A stretch of 64,000 bases of DNA from Maribellus sp. CM-23. GTDB lineage: Bacteria > Bacteroidota > Bacteroidia > Bacteroidales > Prolixibacteraceae. The position numbers and the translations under genes are program-made. The stretch is from the NCBI RefSeq assembly GCF_021354595.1, contig NZ_JADWYJ010000003.1:372001-436000 (forward strand), read 5' to 3'. This document shows, piece after piece, positions 16,874-25,161 of the stretch. The notes below the pieces were generated by a model. The model was not told where the DNA came from. It worked only from the letters and a program-made list of their open reading frames with translations, and did no database searches. How positions within the stretch are numbered: position 1 is the stretch's first letter; the number at the start of each line of letters is the position of its first letter.

Positions 16874-18951
16874 TATTGTTTTTCCAACAGTCCGATTAAA
16901 ATGCTAACGTAATAGTTTCGCGGGTCTCCGGGGTAATAATACCGGGGCGACGCACCGTTAAACGAAGGGGCATTAACCGCCAGCATCGAGGCATAATGCA
17001 CGTCAAAAACATTCTGAATTCCACCTTTGATTCCCAGTTTCAATCGGCCCGTTTTTCCCTGGTATTTGAGTTCGATCCCGGTAATGCCAAAGGCTTTTGA
17101 AAAAGCGGAATTGGCATCGTTTACGGGCATTTTCCCGGTGTACTGGTGCCAGGCATTGAACGAAATATTTTTCATTGGGTTTAGTTGAGCCGAAAACGAT
17201 AGCAGTTGCCGGGCGGTTCCGGGGAGCAGTTTCCCGCTGTAGTCTTTATTCAGGTCCACAAAATCGGTAAAATGATAATCGGCCAGTGTGGCACTTCCCT
17301 GAAGGATCAGCAGGTTTTTTCCGTGAAATGTTATGGCGTTCCAGGTAATTTCGGCTTCCACACCGGGATGAACCGATTGCCCCGCATTAACTCCAATGTA
17401 AGCGTCCTCTCCGGTGCGACGGGCCACCAGCAGGTTGTTGATGTAAATGCGGTAGTAACTGGCCGAAAGCCGTAACCTGTTTTTAAACTGTGAACGAAAA
17501 CCAATTTCAAAATTCCAGCCGGTCTCGGGTTTTATATCCGGATTTACTTCGCCTTCGGGCAATAACGTTTCCTGAAACGATGGGGTAGAAAAGCCATGAC
17601 TGACATTTCCAAAAACCGAAAGCTCGTCTTTTAACAACACGTTGATGCCCAGACGCGGCGATAAAACTGGTTTGTAGTTCTGTTTTCCCGACTGGTCGCC
17701 GTTATCCGTATAACGATCGGTGTAGTTAAAACGGGTAAGGTTTCCGTTGATTCCGGTAGAAATAAACACCCGGTCGTAGATGTTTGATTCGAGTTGAACA
17801 AACAGGTTTTCGTATTGCCGTTTTTCGTTGTTATCGGAAAGCAGGCTGTGGGTATCGTTGTTATGTGTACTCCAGTTAAAACTTTCGCGAAACATTTCAA
17901 TTCCGGTGGTAAGAACAAACCGGGCATTGGGAACAGCCACTACTTTTTGCATTTCGGCCCGCCAACCCAGGTAATCCGACGATTCTTCGAGTTTGTTAAA
18001 GGGTCTTAGCTCATCGAGGTTGCGGAAGCTACCAAAAGCAGCTACCGAAATTTTGCCGTCGCGCATGGTAAAGCGGTTTAATGAAACGCCAAACTGAGCC
18101 TTTGTGTATTTCTCGTATCCGGCTACTGCCAGCCAGTTGGCTGCGGCACTTTTGGGGGCTGTATTGAATGTTTCCAGATCGAGCGAACTTGGGATATGCC
18201 CTTTCATTTTTGTGACCCGGATCAGCGCCTGTAAGTGTGTTTTTTCAGAGAATTTGTACACTGAATTCAGAAACAAACTTCCGCGGTCGGTTTCGTTATT
18301 ATCGCGGTAACCGTTGCTGTTTAGCAGCGAGCCAAGAGCAAAAATATTCAGCTTTCCATCATTTATTCCGGCCGACAAGGTATTTTTTGAGGTACCAAAA
18401 GAAGCGGTTGTGTTGTTGTATTGGACAAAATCTTTGACGACATTTTTGGGATGAAACAAAATAACCCCGGCCAATCCTGCGCCATACAAACTCGACGAGG
18501 GGCCTTTGATGATTTCCACTCGCTGAATGGACAGGTTCTCGAGGTCTTCGAGGGTCGTTTCGCCGTCTCCGGCCGTAAGCGGAATATCACCAAAGTAGGC
18601 TTTAATCTTATTGGTTCCGTAAGGCGTTCTCGATCCAATTCCCCGAATGGTTAAGCGGTTGGTATTGAGTGTTCCGTGGTGCATCAGAATTCCCGGAATG
18701 CGGTTTAAGGCATCAACCGGGGTGAGCGCATTCCCGGTTTCCAACTGTGTACTCAGAATCAGGTTGACCGGTGCCGGTGTATTAAAAACATTGTAGGGAG
18801 AACGAAAAGCCGTTATGGTGATCTCCTCAATTTCGTCGTTCATAATCGTGGTGTCCTGTTCGGAGGGCGAACTCTGTCCAAGAGATGTTAGAGGTAAGAA
18901 ACATGCGATACCGAAGCATAAAGAAGCCAGGATATGCAAAATCGAATTCAT
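16870..18951 (-). CDS. TonB-dependent outer-membrane receptor
   Basis: 693 residues with a signal peptide ending near SLGQ. The plug domain starts after the TonB-box-like region IEEITITAFRSPYNVF and contains DALNRIPGILMHHGT and RVEIIKGPSSSLYGAGLAGV. The rest is a 22-strand barrel, including the FECA-type late motif YGNVSHGFSTPSFQETLLPE-like segment and KPETGWNFEIG. It has no N-terminal carboxypeptidase-like domain and no SusD partner, so it is of the classical siderophore/heme/vitamin type, not SusC. The C-terminus ends IGLLEKQY rather than in Phe. The substrate is unknown. It stands alone, with a weak TAATTTTG -7 box upstream (18986-18979, minus strand). Confidence 0.92.
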   Translation of the reverse strand: MNSILHILASLCFGIACFLPLTSLGQSSPSEQDTTIMNDEIEEITITAFRSPYNVFNTPAPVNLILSTQLETGNALTPVDALNRIPGILMHHGTLNTNRLTIRGIGSRTPYGTNKIKAYFGDIPLTAGDGETTLEDLENLSIQRVEIIKGPSSSLYGAGLAGVILFHPKNVVKDFVQYNNTTASFGTSKNTLSAGINDGKLNIFALGSLLNSNGYRDNNETDRGSLFLNSVYKFSEKTHLQALIRVTKMKGHIPSSLDLETFNTAPKSAAANWLAVAGYEKYTKAQFGVSLNRFTMRDGKISVAAFGSFRNLDELRPFNKLEESSDYLGWRAEMQKVVAVPNARFVLTTGIEMFRESFNWSTHNNDTHSLLSDNNEKRQYENLFVQLESNIYDRVFISTGINGNLTRFNYTDRYTDNGDQSGKQNYKPVLSPRLGINVLLKDELSVFGNVSHGFSTPSFQETLLPEGEVNPDIKPETGWNFEIGFRSQFKNRLRLSASYYRIYINNLLVARRTGEDAYIGVNAGQSVHPGVEAEITWNAITFHGKNLLILQGSATLADYHFTDFVDLNKDYSGKLLPGTARQLLSFSAQLNPMKNISFNAWHQYTGKMPVNDANSAFSKAFGITGIELKYQGKTGRLKLGIKGGIQNVFDVHYASMLAVNAPSFNGASPRYYYPGDPRNYYVSILIGLLEKQY

Positions 18952-19043
18952 GGGCTTTTAGGTTATTGGTTCCTTGATCAAAATTACAAAAAAAGGTTTA
19001 TACTCTCAGGTATTTGACAAGCTGGAATAGTTTTATGCCCTAA

Positions 19044-19388
19044 TTATCTCAGCATATTTTCTTTTACTCTGAATGCTACTATTCTTCTGATCAAATCGGT
19101 TGGGAGAGGTTCTTCGATCGGAAACTGAACCGAACCTTTGCCCTGTTTGTAAACCGAAAGTTCGCTGGCAAACTCTTGATGACCGCTTGGTGTGGCATAA
19201 AACCCGATGTGCCTGGCGTAAGCTGCAAAATAAACCAGCGGCTTTTTGTTGAGTTTGTACGCGGGCATCCCGTAGGCGATGCTTTCGACAGCTTCCGGAG
19301 CGGCTTCCCGAATGCAGTTTCGCATTTGGCTTAACAAAACCTGAACATTTTCAGGAAATCCGGCGATGTATTTGTCTACTTCATTCAT
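19044..19388 (-). CDS. DUF1801 / YdhG-like small protein
   Basis: 114 residues matching the DUF1801 (YdhG/YjbR-neighbour) fold: DKYIAGFPENVQVLLSQMR at the start, IAYGMPAYKLNKKPLVYFAA in the middle, GFYATPSGHQEF, and GSVQFPIEEPLP before a C-terminal helix. Members include the Fra frataxin-like iron chaperone of Bacillus, but most are of unknown role. Cytosolic and single-gene; no operon partner. Confidence 0.88.
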   Translation of the reverse strand: MNEVDKYIAGFPENVQVLLSQMRNCIREAAPEAVESIAYGMPAYKLNKKPLVYFAAYARHIGFYATPSGHQEFASELSVYKQGKGSVQFPIEEPLPTDLIRRIVAFRVKENMLR

Positions 19389-19522
19389 GGGGGTAAATTA
19401 ACAACAGTCTTTCTAAAAACAATAATAAATAGGTAGGAACTTCAAAGAGAAATTGCTTCTTTTTTGCAGCTTCTTGCTTTTAATGAATTCGTTGGAATGT
19501 GTCAGGGATTCTATTGCTTCAG

Positions 19523-19561
19523 AAAAAATGCCACTTCCGTCGGCTGACAGAAATGGCATTT
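19523..19561 (-). terminator. Terminator of the transhydrogenase operon
   Basis: On the minus strand AAATGCCA..TTC..GTC pairs with GAC..GAA..TGGCATTT and is followed by a run of Ts (19523-19528 complement), about 40 bp after the pntB stop. Confidence 0.7.
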
Positions 19562-19573
19562 CCTTATCGCTCA

Positions 19574-19601
19574 AAGCTCGAAGCTTGTAGCTTGCGGCTC
19601 A
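19574..19601. repeat. Heptad-phased repeat
   Basis: Four to five 7-bp units (GCTCAAA-GCTCGAA, then GCTTGTA-GCTTGCG) between the pntB terminator and its stop codon. Closely related units occur near 34.38 kb and 53.08 kb. Confidence 0.55.
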
Positions 19602-19602
19602 A

Positions 19603-21024
19603 TTACATACTCTTGATTTCGCTTACCAGTTTGGTCATGGTACCTTTGGCGTCGCCAAACAGCATGCGGGTTTTGTCGTTAAAGAACAGGAAGTTCTCGA
19701 TACCGGCATACCCTTTACCCATACCACGTTTCATGATAATGATGTTTTTTGCCAGGTGCGCATCGATGATCGGCATACCGTAGATCGGGCTGCCCGGGTC
19801 GTCGTATGCTGCGGGGTTCACCACGTCGTTGGCACCCACCACAATGGCAACGTCCACGTTCGGCATATCGGGGTTAATGTCGTCCATTTCCACCAACTGT
19901 TCGTAGGGTACATCGGCTTCGGCCAGCAATACGTTCATGTGGCCGGGCATACGGCCTGCGACCGGGTGAATGGCGTATTTTACTTCAACTCCCTTGCTTC
20001 CCAGCAGACTGTCGAGTTCGTGTGCAATGTGCTGCGCCTGGGCTACGGCCAAGCCGTATCCGGGAATAATTACCACTTTTTGCGAGTAGCTCAGCAAAAC
20101 AGCTGCGTCGGTCAAGGTAATTTCCTTGATACTGCCCTGTACATCGGCATGGCTGGCTCCACCGCCTCCAAACGATCCGATGATCACATTGATCAGCGAA
20201 CGGTTCATGGCCTTACACATCTGAAGTGTCAGAATTGTTCCAGCAGCGCCTACCAAAATACCGCCCAGGATCATGGCTTCGTTCTGGTAAATAAAACCGG
20301 CCATGGCAGCTGCGATACCCGTTAACGAGTTCAGCAACGAAATAACCACCGGCATATCGGCTCCGCCAATGGGCATTACAAAGCTTACACCGTAAACCAA
20401 ACTAATAACCAGCAATCCGAAAACCAGGTAAGTACGGGTTTGTGCATCAAAGCCTCCGAACAATACCAGCACGATCACAGCAACAATCACTGCCATGAAC
20501 ATCAGGTTCACATAGGTCATGAATTTGGCAAAAATGTCGCCTACTTTGCCGTCGAGCTTTCCGTAGGCAATCATACTTCCACTGAAAGCGATACTACCCA
20601 CTACCAGTCCCAGGAGGCCAACCAGCACTGCCTGGTCGGGGTTTTTGGTGTATTCGATCAGTGCCACAGCAGCAGAGGCAGCACCTCCGGTGGCGTTAAA
20701 GAAAGATACCATTTGCGGCATGGCGGTCATTTTCACCTTGCGTGCCATAATGGACCCCACCACTGTTCCGGCGGCAATAATCAGCAGAATGGCAATAACG
20801 TTCCCCATCCCGATTCCTTCGCCGGCGCCGTTGCGGTTTAATATTAAGGTGGTAATCATCGGAAGAATCATACCCGAAGCGGCCCAGAAGTTTCCTTTAC
20901 GGGCGGTTTCGGGGTGGCTCTGAAGCTTCAGCCCGATTACAAACATAATGGCAGAAAGAAGATAACTGTATTCCAGGACAACTTGTCCGGGCATTAATGT
21001 ATTTAGTATAATCATAGCATTCAT
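19603..21024 (-). CDS. pntB: NAD(P) transhydrogenase subunit beta
   Basis: 473 residues. The N-terminal two thirds is a membrane domain of about nine helices (AASGMILPMITTLIL, GTVVGSIMARKVKMTAMPQMV). The C-terminal soluble domain III (about 290-473) binds NADP(H): KVVIIPGYGLAVAQAQH with the GYGLAVAQAQ fingerprint, HPVAGRMPGHMNVLLAE, GANDVVNPAA and KRGMGKGYAGIEN. With the two alpha subunits it drives hydride transfer from NADH to NADP+ using the proton gradient. It is the last gene of a three-gene operon and starts two bases after pntA2 ends. It supplies NADPH for biosynthesis and redox defence. Confidence 0.97.
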   Translation of the reverse strand: MNAMIILNTLMPGQVVLEYSYLLSAIMFVIGLKLQSHPETARKGNFWAASGMILPMITTLILNRNGAGEGIGMGNVIAILLIIAAGTVVGSIMARKVKMTAMPQMVSFFNATGGAASAAVALIEYTKNPDQAVLVGLLGLVVGSIAFSGSMIAYGKLDGKVGDIFAKFMTYVNLMFMAVIVAVIVLVLFGGFDAQTRTYLVFGLLVISLVYGVSFVMPIGGADMPVVISLLNSLTGIAAAMAGFIYQNEAMILGGILVGAAGTILTLQMCKAMNRSLINVIIGSFGGGGASHADVQGSIKEITLTDAAVLLSYSQKVVIIPGYGLAVAQAQHIAHELDSLLGSKGVEVKYAIHPVAGRMPGHMNVLLAEADVPYEQLVEMDDINPDMPNVDVAIVVGANDVVNPAAYDDPGSPIYGMPIIDAHLAKNIIIMKRGMGKGYAGIENFLFFNDKTRMLFGDAKGTMTKLVSEIKSM

Positions 21025-21026
21025 CG

Positions 21027-21332
21027 TTATTTTTTCTTCTTTTTAAACATTTCGAGCATTCGGTCGGTAACTACAAAACCTCCGGCCACATTCAGTGTAG
21101 CCATAAAAAGCGCCAGCGAACCCAGCACCCATTCAAAGGTGGTGGAAGCATGTCCTACCAGGATAATGCCCCCGATAATAATAACCCCGCTGATGGCATT
21201 GGCTCCCGACATCAGGGGCGTGTGCAATACCGACGGTACATTTGAAATAACCTCGAAGCCCAGAAATACCGATAAAACAATAATGAATATCGCATCTTTA
21301 TTCGCGGTTAAAAAAGTTAATACGTTTTCCAT
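21027..21332 (-). CDS. pntAB: NAD(P) transhydrogenase subunit alpha part 2 (membrane)
   Basis: 101 residues with three hydrophobic segments (FIIVLSVFLGFEVI, AISGVIIIGGIILVG, LGSLALFMATLNVAGGFVV) and a basic tail FKKKKK. This is the short membrane part that is fused to the catalytic domain in E. coli PntA but separate in Rhodospirillum-type enzymes. FEVISNVPSVLHTPLMSGANAISG carries the conserved His-Thr-Pro-Leu-Met-Ser region at the proton channel. It lies between pntA1 and pntB with small gaps, so a single transcript makes the complex. Confidence 0.95.
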   Translation of the reverse strand: MENVLTFLTANKDAIFIIVLSVFLGFEVISNVPSVLHTPLMSGANAISGVIIIGGIILVGHASTTFEWVLGSLALFMATLNVAGGFVVTDRMLEMFKKKKK

Positions 21333-21343
21333 ATCTGGTTCTT

Positions 21344-22474
21344 TTATTTGGTTTCGATGACTGATTTAACGCGTTCGTTGTAAAGTTCTTTTGCATGCGT
21401 AATACAGGTGCCCTTTACAATATCGTCTTCAAAATTCAGGTTCAGGGCGCCTTCTTCCGCAATGATCAGTTTCATGAAGTTCAACACGTTCTTTCCAAAC
21501 ATGCGGCTGGCATCAATCGGTTTTTTAGCCGGATAGTTCGACTGCCCGATAATGCTAACTCCGTTGTAAACCACTGTTTCGTTGTCTTTGGTGAGTTCGC
21601 AGTTTCCGCCTGTGGAGGCTGCCAGGTCGATAATCACCGAACCCGCCTTCATATTGTCAACGGCTTCTTTGGGAACCAGCAAAGGAGCTTTTCTGCCCGG
21701 TATCTGCGCGGTACAGATCACCACATTGGCTTTTGCAGCGTGGTCGTTAATCGCCTGTTGTTGTTTTTTCTTGAATTCTTCGGTCTGCTCTACTGCATAA
21801 CCTCCGGCAGCTTTGTCTTCGGTAGCGCCTTCCACTTCCACAAACTTACCGCCCAAACTCATTACTTCTTCCTTCACTGCCGAGCGAACGTCGAACACCT
21901 GAACCTGCGCGCCCAGTTTTCGCGAGGTGGCAATGGCCTGCAATCCTGCAACTCCGGCACCCAGTATCAGCACATTGGCCGGACGAATGGTACCGGCGGC
22001 TGTCATAAACATAGGGAAGAAGGTGGGAAGGTTGGCCGCGGCTTCCAGCACTGCCTGGTAGCCTGAAACGGTTGCCATCGACGACAGAATGTCCATCGCC
22101 TGTGCACGGGTGGTACGCGGGATCATGTCGAGGCTGAAGGTAGTTAGCCCCTTGTCGAGGAATGTTTTTACCAACTCGGTTTCCCACAGCGGGTTAAAAG
22201 CACTGATCCATACCTGCGTGTCCTTGATCTTGTCGACATCGCCTTCAGCCGTTGGCTGAATTTGCAGCAAAACATCTGCTTTGCCAAAAACATCTGCTCT
22301 CGAAACTGCTTTGGCACCCACTGCTTCGTAATCGGCGTCGGTGGCACACGCATGTTCCCCTGCACCTTTTTCTACCAAAACTTCTACTTTCAGATCTGTA
22401 AAGCTTTTTACGGTTTCAGGCAACAACGCAACACGTGTTTCAGTTCCATACTCTTTTAATAAGCCAAGAATCAT
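21344..22474 (-). CDS. pntAA: NAD(P) transhydrogenase subunit alpha part 1 (NAD-binding)
   Basis: 376 residues, domain I of the proton-translocating transhydrogenase, related to alanine dehydrogenase. Motifs are KEYGTETRVALLPETVKSF at the start, the Rossmann loop ILGAGVAGLQAIATSRKLGA with the following acidic VFDVRSAVKEEV, and VVICTAQIPGRKAPLLVPKEAV. It binds NAD(H) in the cytosol. The start at 22474 (MILGLLKEYG) is chosen because the family begins there; an upstream in-frame ATG at 22531 adds 19 residues unlike homologues. First gene of the pntAA-pntAB-pntB operon, ending 11 bases before pntAB. Confidence 0.95.
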   Translation of the reverse strand: MILGLLKEYGTETRVALLPETVKSFTDLKVEVLVEKGAGEHACATDADYEAVGAKAVSRADVFGKADVLLQIQPTAEGDVDKIKDTQVWISAFNPLWETELVKTFLDKGLTTFSLDMIPRTTRAQAMDILSSMATVSGYQAVLEAAANLPTFFPMFMTAAGTIRPANVLILGAGVAGLQAIATSRKLGAQVQVFDVRSAVKEEVMSLGGKFVEVEGATEDKAAGGYAVEQTEEFKKKQQQAINDHAAKANVVICTAQIPGRKAPLLVPKEAVDNMKAGSVIIDLAASTGGNCELTKDNETVVYNGVSIIGQSNYPAKKPIDASRMFGKNVLNFMKLIIAEEGALNLNFEDDIVKGTCITHAKELYNERVKSVIETK

Positions 22475-22706
22475 AAACTGTAATTTAGATTTTGTTGAAA
22501 GGGTAAAACTAACAAATAAAGTAAAGCGCATCTACTAACGAAAAATGAAATTAATTATGATTTAAAATGATTTTTGTTAGCATGGTGTCATTTTGAAACG
22601 AATCTGCCCAAATTTTGCTGTTATCTGCGCAGAATGTGAATTCCCGGTTGGTTTTTGTTACTGGGAATATTTGGTTGGCAGAATTGCTGTAAAATAAAGT
22701 AAAATT

Positions 22707-23396
22707 TTACTGCGACAAATATTTCAGCGAATCCATCAGGTTACTGATTTCGGCAAAAGGTTTATTGTTATGATTTTGATAAATTTTGTGGTGGAAACTA
22801 TCGATTTCTTCGAGGAGAGGGGTCATTTTTTTCCATCGGTTATTGATGGCTAAAAAGAACATTTCATTTTCTTCGAGTATTCTTTTCGAGGTTTGCCCCA
22901 GCACTTCTTTTCCTCTTTCGGTAATGGCCAGTAACTTAACTCGTTTGTCTTCGGTGCTTTGCACTTCTTTTATAAATTCCTTCTTAATCAGGCGGTGAAT
23001 GGTATCCATCCCGGTGGTATATTCCAACAGGTGGATATTAATGAGGTCAGTCTTTTTCACCAGGTCAGAACTTTCAACGGTTTGCAGAAACAGAAACTCG
23101 AGCCGGGTATTGATATCGAGGTCCTGCAAGGCTTTCCGAACGTAAAATTCGTGGTAGCGGGCAATGCGCGCCACGTATTCCAGGAACCGGGTTTCCTGCC
23201 TAAAGTTTTTGATAGCCAGTGGACTGTCAGTAGCTTCCGTGTTTTTCCGTTGCGAAGGGTAGGAGATGCTTTCTTTTGTTTCGGCACTGTACTTACCAAC
23301 TAACCAGTAGGCAAAATCCAAAATGTCAGCGGGTTGTTCAAGCTGTTCATACTCTTCCAGTAAGTCAATTGTTTGCCTTAGCAAGCTATAATTCAT
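22707..23396 (-). CDS. MarR-like winged-helix regulator
   Basis: 229 residues. The N-terminal 75 residues are an unusual helical extension (LLRQTIDLLEEYEQLEQPAD). A MarR-type domain follows: YVRKALQDLDINTRLEFLFLQ, VKKTDLINIHLLEYTTGMDTI as the helix-turn-helix, and STEDKRVKLLAITERGKEVL as wing with the DxR motif of the family. It ends in a helical dimerisation part. Two copies of ATCG-N4-CGAT lie about 52 bp upstream of the start and are candidate operators for autoregulation. The pnt operon lies downstream on the same strand and is a possible but unproved target. Ligand unknown. Confidence 0.82.
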   Translation of the reverse strand: MNYSLLRQTIDLLEEYEQLEQPADILDFAYWLVGKYSAETKESISYPSQRKNTEATDSPLAIKNFRQETRFLEYVARIARYHEFYVRKALQDLDINTRLEFLFLQTVESSDLVKKTDLINIHLLEYTTGMDTIHRLIKKEFIKEVQSTEDKRVKLLAITERGKEVLGQTSKRILEENEMFFLAINNRWKKMTPLLEEIDSFHHKIYQNHNNKPFAEISNLMDSLKYLSQ

Positions 23397-23447
23397 CGGT
23401 ATTGTACTTTTTATATGGAAAGTAATAAAATTAATTTATATATTTAC

Positions 23448-23479
23448 ATCGGATACGATATAAAAATATCGGATGCGAT
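23448..23479. promoter_or_regulatory. Paired inverted repeats upstream of the MarR-like gene
   Basis: ATCGGATACGAT (23448-23459) and ATCGGATGCGAT (23468-23479) are each ATCG-N4-CGAT and start 20 bp apart, two helical turns. Between them CGATAT-AAAA-ATATCG is a further perfect inverted repeat. The symmetry suggests cooperative binding of two dimers. Confidence 0.5.
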
Positions 23480-23489
23480 TTATAGATGA

Positions 23490-23660
23490 GAGAAAAAGTA
23501 AATATACAAGTGCTGGTTTCAGGCGATCGTCCACTGTCAGTGGAGGGTTACAGGATCTTCTTTCCTGTAGCTGCCGGAAACGTGACAAGCCTTGGTATTT
23601 GCCATTCAGCTAGCCGTTTTTCGCGCTAGGATTATCCCGTTTTATTTTTTTAGTTAAAAT
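23490..23660 (+). ncRNA. Structured leader or small RNA candidate before the first Rnk-like gene
   Basis: Three perfect hairpins follow each other: TCCACTGTCAGTGGA (23530-23544), TACAGGA/TCCTGTA (23549-23555 with 23563-23569), and CTAGC/GCTAG (23610-23614 with 23625-23629). The last is followed by a T-rich run (GTTTTATTTTTTTAG). It matches no riboswitch that I can recall. It could be a 5' leader of the gene at 23673 or a separate short transcript. Confidence 0.3.
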
Positions 23661-23672
23661 TTAATCTATTAG

Positions 23673-24089
23673 ATGATGGAAGATATTATAAAAGTTACAA
23701 AATTGGATTATGTGAGGTTGAACGGCATTATCAGTTCAATTAAACAGTTTAATAAAGAAGCTTCAAAAGAAGTTAGCTTTCTGGAGACTGAGCTTACAAG
23801 GGCCAAAAAGATCGATTCAAAAAAAATCGGGGCCGAATTTGTTACGATGAATACGCAGGTGGAAATTGTGGATATGGACACCAACAAATCAATGACCATT
23901 CGCCTGGTATATCCCAAAGATGCCGATTTTAAGAAAGGTAACATTTCTATTTTATCGCCCCTCGGAAGTGCCTTGCTGGGGTATAAAACCGGCAGTGTAA
24001 TATCGTTTAAAGTTCCCGGCGGGCTTAAAAAGATGAAGATCTGCAACATCGTGTTTCAACCCGAGGCAAACGGCGATTATACTACCTGA
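23673..24089 (+). CDS. Rnk-like protein with GreA/GreB C-terminal domain (copy 1)
   Basis: 138 residues. The first 55 residues form a helical hairpin (LNGIISSIKQFNKEASKEVSF). The C-terminal part matches the GreA/GreB C-terminal domain as found in Rnk: VTMNTQVEIVDMDTNKSM, RLVYPKDADFKKGNISILSP, LGSALLGYKTGSVISFKVP. Such proteins bind RNA polymerase near the secondary channel and compete with Gre factors or DksA; the acidic tip needed for transcript cleavage is not evident. A related copy lies 82 bp downstream in the same orientation. The structured region upstream may be its leader. Confidence 0.82.
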   Translation: MMEDIIKVTKLDYVRLNGIISSIKQFNKEASKEVSFLETELTRAKKIDSKKIGAEFVTMNTQVEIVDMDTNKSMTIRLVYPKDADFKKGNISILSPLGSALLGYKTGSVISFKVPGGLKKMKICNIVFQPEANGDYTT

Positions 24090-24171
24090 ACTTCAGAAAG
24101 TAACAGGGGCCGTAAAGTGCTGTACGAATTATAATTTGAAATACCTGCTTCCGGATAACATAATTTAAACC

Positions 24172-24597
24172 ATGAAGTCAATGACACAGGAGAATGAGAT
24201 CATCTCGGTTTTGGATTTTGAGAGAATTATGCGGAGCATTGTAACCGCAGAGAAGGAGTACGCCGATCAGATTGTAAATCTGAAACAGCTTAAAAAAAGG
24301 GTATTGGCTGCACAAAAGGTACAGGTTGACGAAATTCCGCCTGATATTATTACCATGGGGTCGGTGATTGAAATAAAAACCGACGACGATAATTTTACTT
24401 TTAAACTTGAGTTGGTTTATCCCGAATTCGAAAATGTTAGAGAAAATAAGATCTCGGTGTTTTCAAACCTGGGCTCGGCCATCTTTCTTCGTAAAAGCAA
24501 CGATGTAATTACCTACCAGGCATGGGGGAAAGAGCATCGCATAAAAGTATTAAGTATTCATTATCAGCCAGAAGCTGTTGGTGATTTTAATATATAA
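24172..24597 (+). CDS. Rnk-like protein with GreA/GreB C-terminal domain (copy 2)
   Basis: 141 residues, a diverged paralogue of the preceding gene with the same layout: a charged N-terminal coiled hairpin (KEYADQIVNLKQLKKRVLAA), then ITMGSVIEIKTDDDNFTFKL, LVYPEFENVRENKISVFSN, LGSAIFLRKSNDVITYQ. Both copies end in a YQPEA-VGD-type motif (FQPEANGDY / YQPEAVGDF). The first ATG (24172) and an in-frame ATG at 24181 are both possible. A very strong terminator follows, so the two genes probably form one transcript. A role in modulating transcription is inferred from the domain. Confidence 0.82.
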   Translation: MKSMTQENEIISVLDFERIMRSIVTAEKEYADQIVNLKQLKKRVLAAQKVQVDEIPPDIITMGSVIEIKTDDDNFTFKLELVYPEFENVRENKISVFSNLGSAIFLRKSNDVITYQAWGKEHRIKVLSIHYQPEAVGDFNI

Positions 24598-24682
24598 ACC
24601 TGTTTCTTATCCTAGAGAAACTTCGTTTAGCGATTTTTTAATTCATTCCGTTTTTTTAGTTCAATGCAGGTAACTGCATTTG

Positions 24683-24742
24683 GCAGGAAGGTTAGTTGGC
24701 AGTTTACTGTCAACTAATCCTTCTTGCTTTTTAGTTTTTTTT
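24683..24742 (+). terminator. Strong terminator after the Rnk-like pair
   Basis: A stem of about 20 bp (24683-24702 with 24707-24727, one bulged base, loop TTTA) is followed by TTTTTAGTTTTTTTT. It is one of the longest hairpins in the window. Confidence 0.85.
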
Positions 24743-24856
24743 CCGCGGTGCAAATACCGGGGAGAAGTTGTTTGAACGAGTTGCTGGCTGTTGTCAGTCA
24801 GTGCTTTATAATACAGTATAAAATTCAATGTTAGTAGTAATCTAAAATTAAATGCT

Positions 24857-24973
24857 ATGGCAAAGAAAAGAGACGGGCAGAAAGAAGCCCAAAAGAGTAT
24901 CAAGGAAAAACGACAAGAGAAGAAAGAAAAGAAGCAGGAAGAAAAAGTAAAAGTGAGAAAGAACAAAAGATAG
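24857..24973 (+). CDS. 38-residue Lys/Glu-rich small protein
   Basis: Short reading frame starting MAKKRDGQKEAQKSIKEK and ending VKVRKNKR, more than half Lys, Glu, Arg and Gln, and predicted to be a single charged helix. It is too short for normal gene calling but has its own terminator about 46 bp after the stop, and the preceding gene is closed by a strong terminator, so it is an isolated transcription unit. Similar tiny basic proteins are seen in other Bacteroidota, perhaps ribosome- or RNA-associated; I cannot name the family. Confidence 0.5.
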   Translation: MAKKRDGQKEAQKSIKEKRQEKKEKKQEEKVKVRKNKR

Positions 24974-25018
24974 ACTTCTTGAAGTTTTTGAGATTTTATA
25001 TTTAACGTTAGTTTTTTT

Positions 25019-25047
25019 GAGCGGGGGTGTATACTTCCGCTTTTTTT
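25019..25047 (+). terminator. Terminator after the 38-residue protein
   Basis: AGCGGGGG pairs with CTTCCGCT (two G-T pairs, loop TGTATA), followed by seven Ts (25041-25047). Confidence 0.75.
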
Positions 25048-25161
25048 GTTTGAGAGCTTCTCTAAAATCAACAACAAAATAGAGTTCTGAATATTCAAAT
25101 TCATCTTGATTGTTCCTCCGATACAATGGTTTCTTTCTGCACTTCTTTTTATGATTCGCAT

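Noticed and set aside
20440..20841. Long antisense frames inside pntB and pntA
   Set aside because: They are shadows of the high-confidence transhydrogenase genes with His-rich, unstructured composition.
24661..25161. Minus-strand open frame of 166 codons
   Set aside because: It runs through two terminators and antisense to the 38-residue protein; it is rich in Phe/Ser from reversed Lys/Glu codons and has no domain features.
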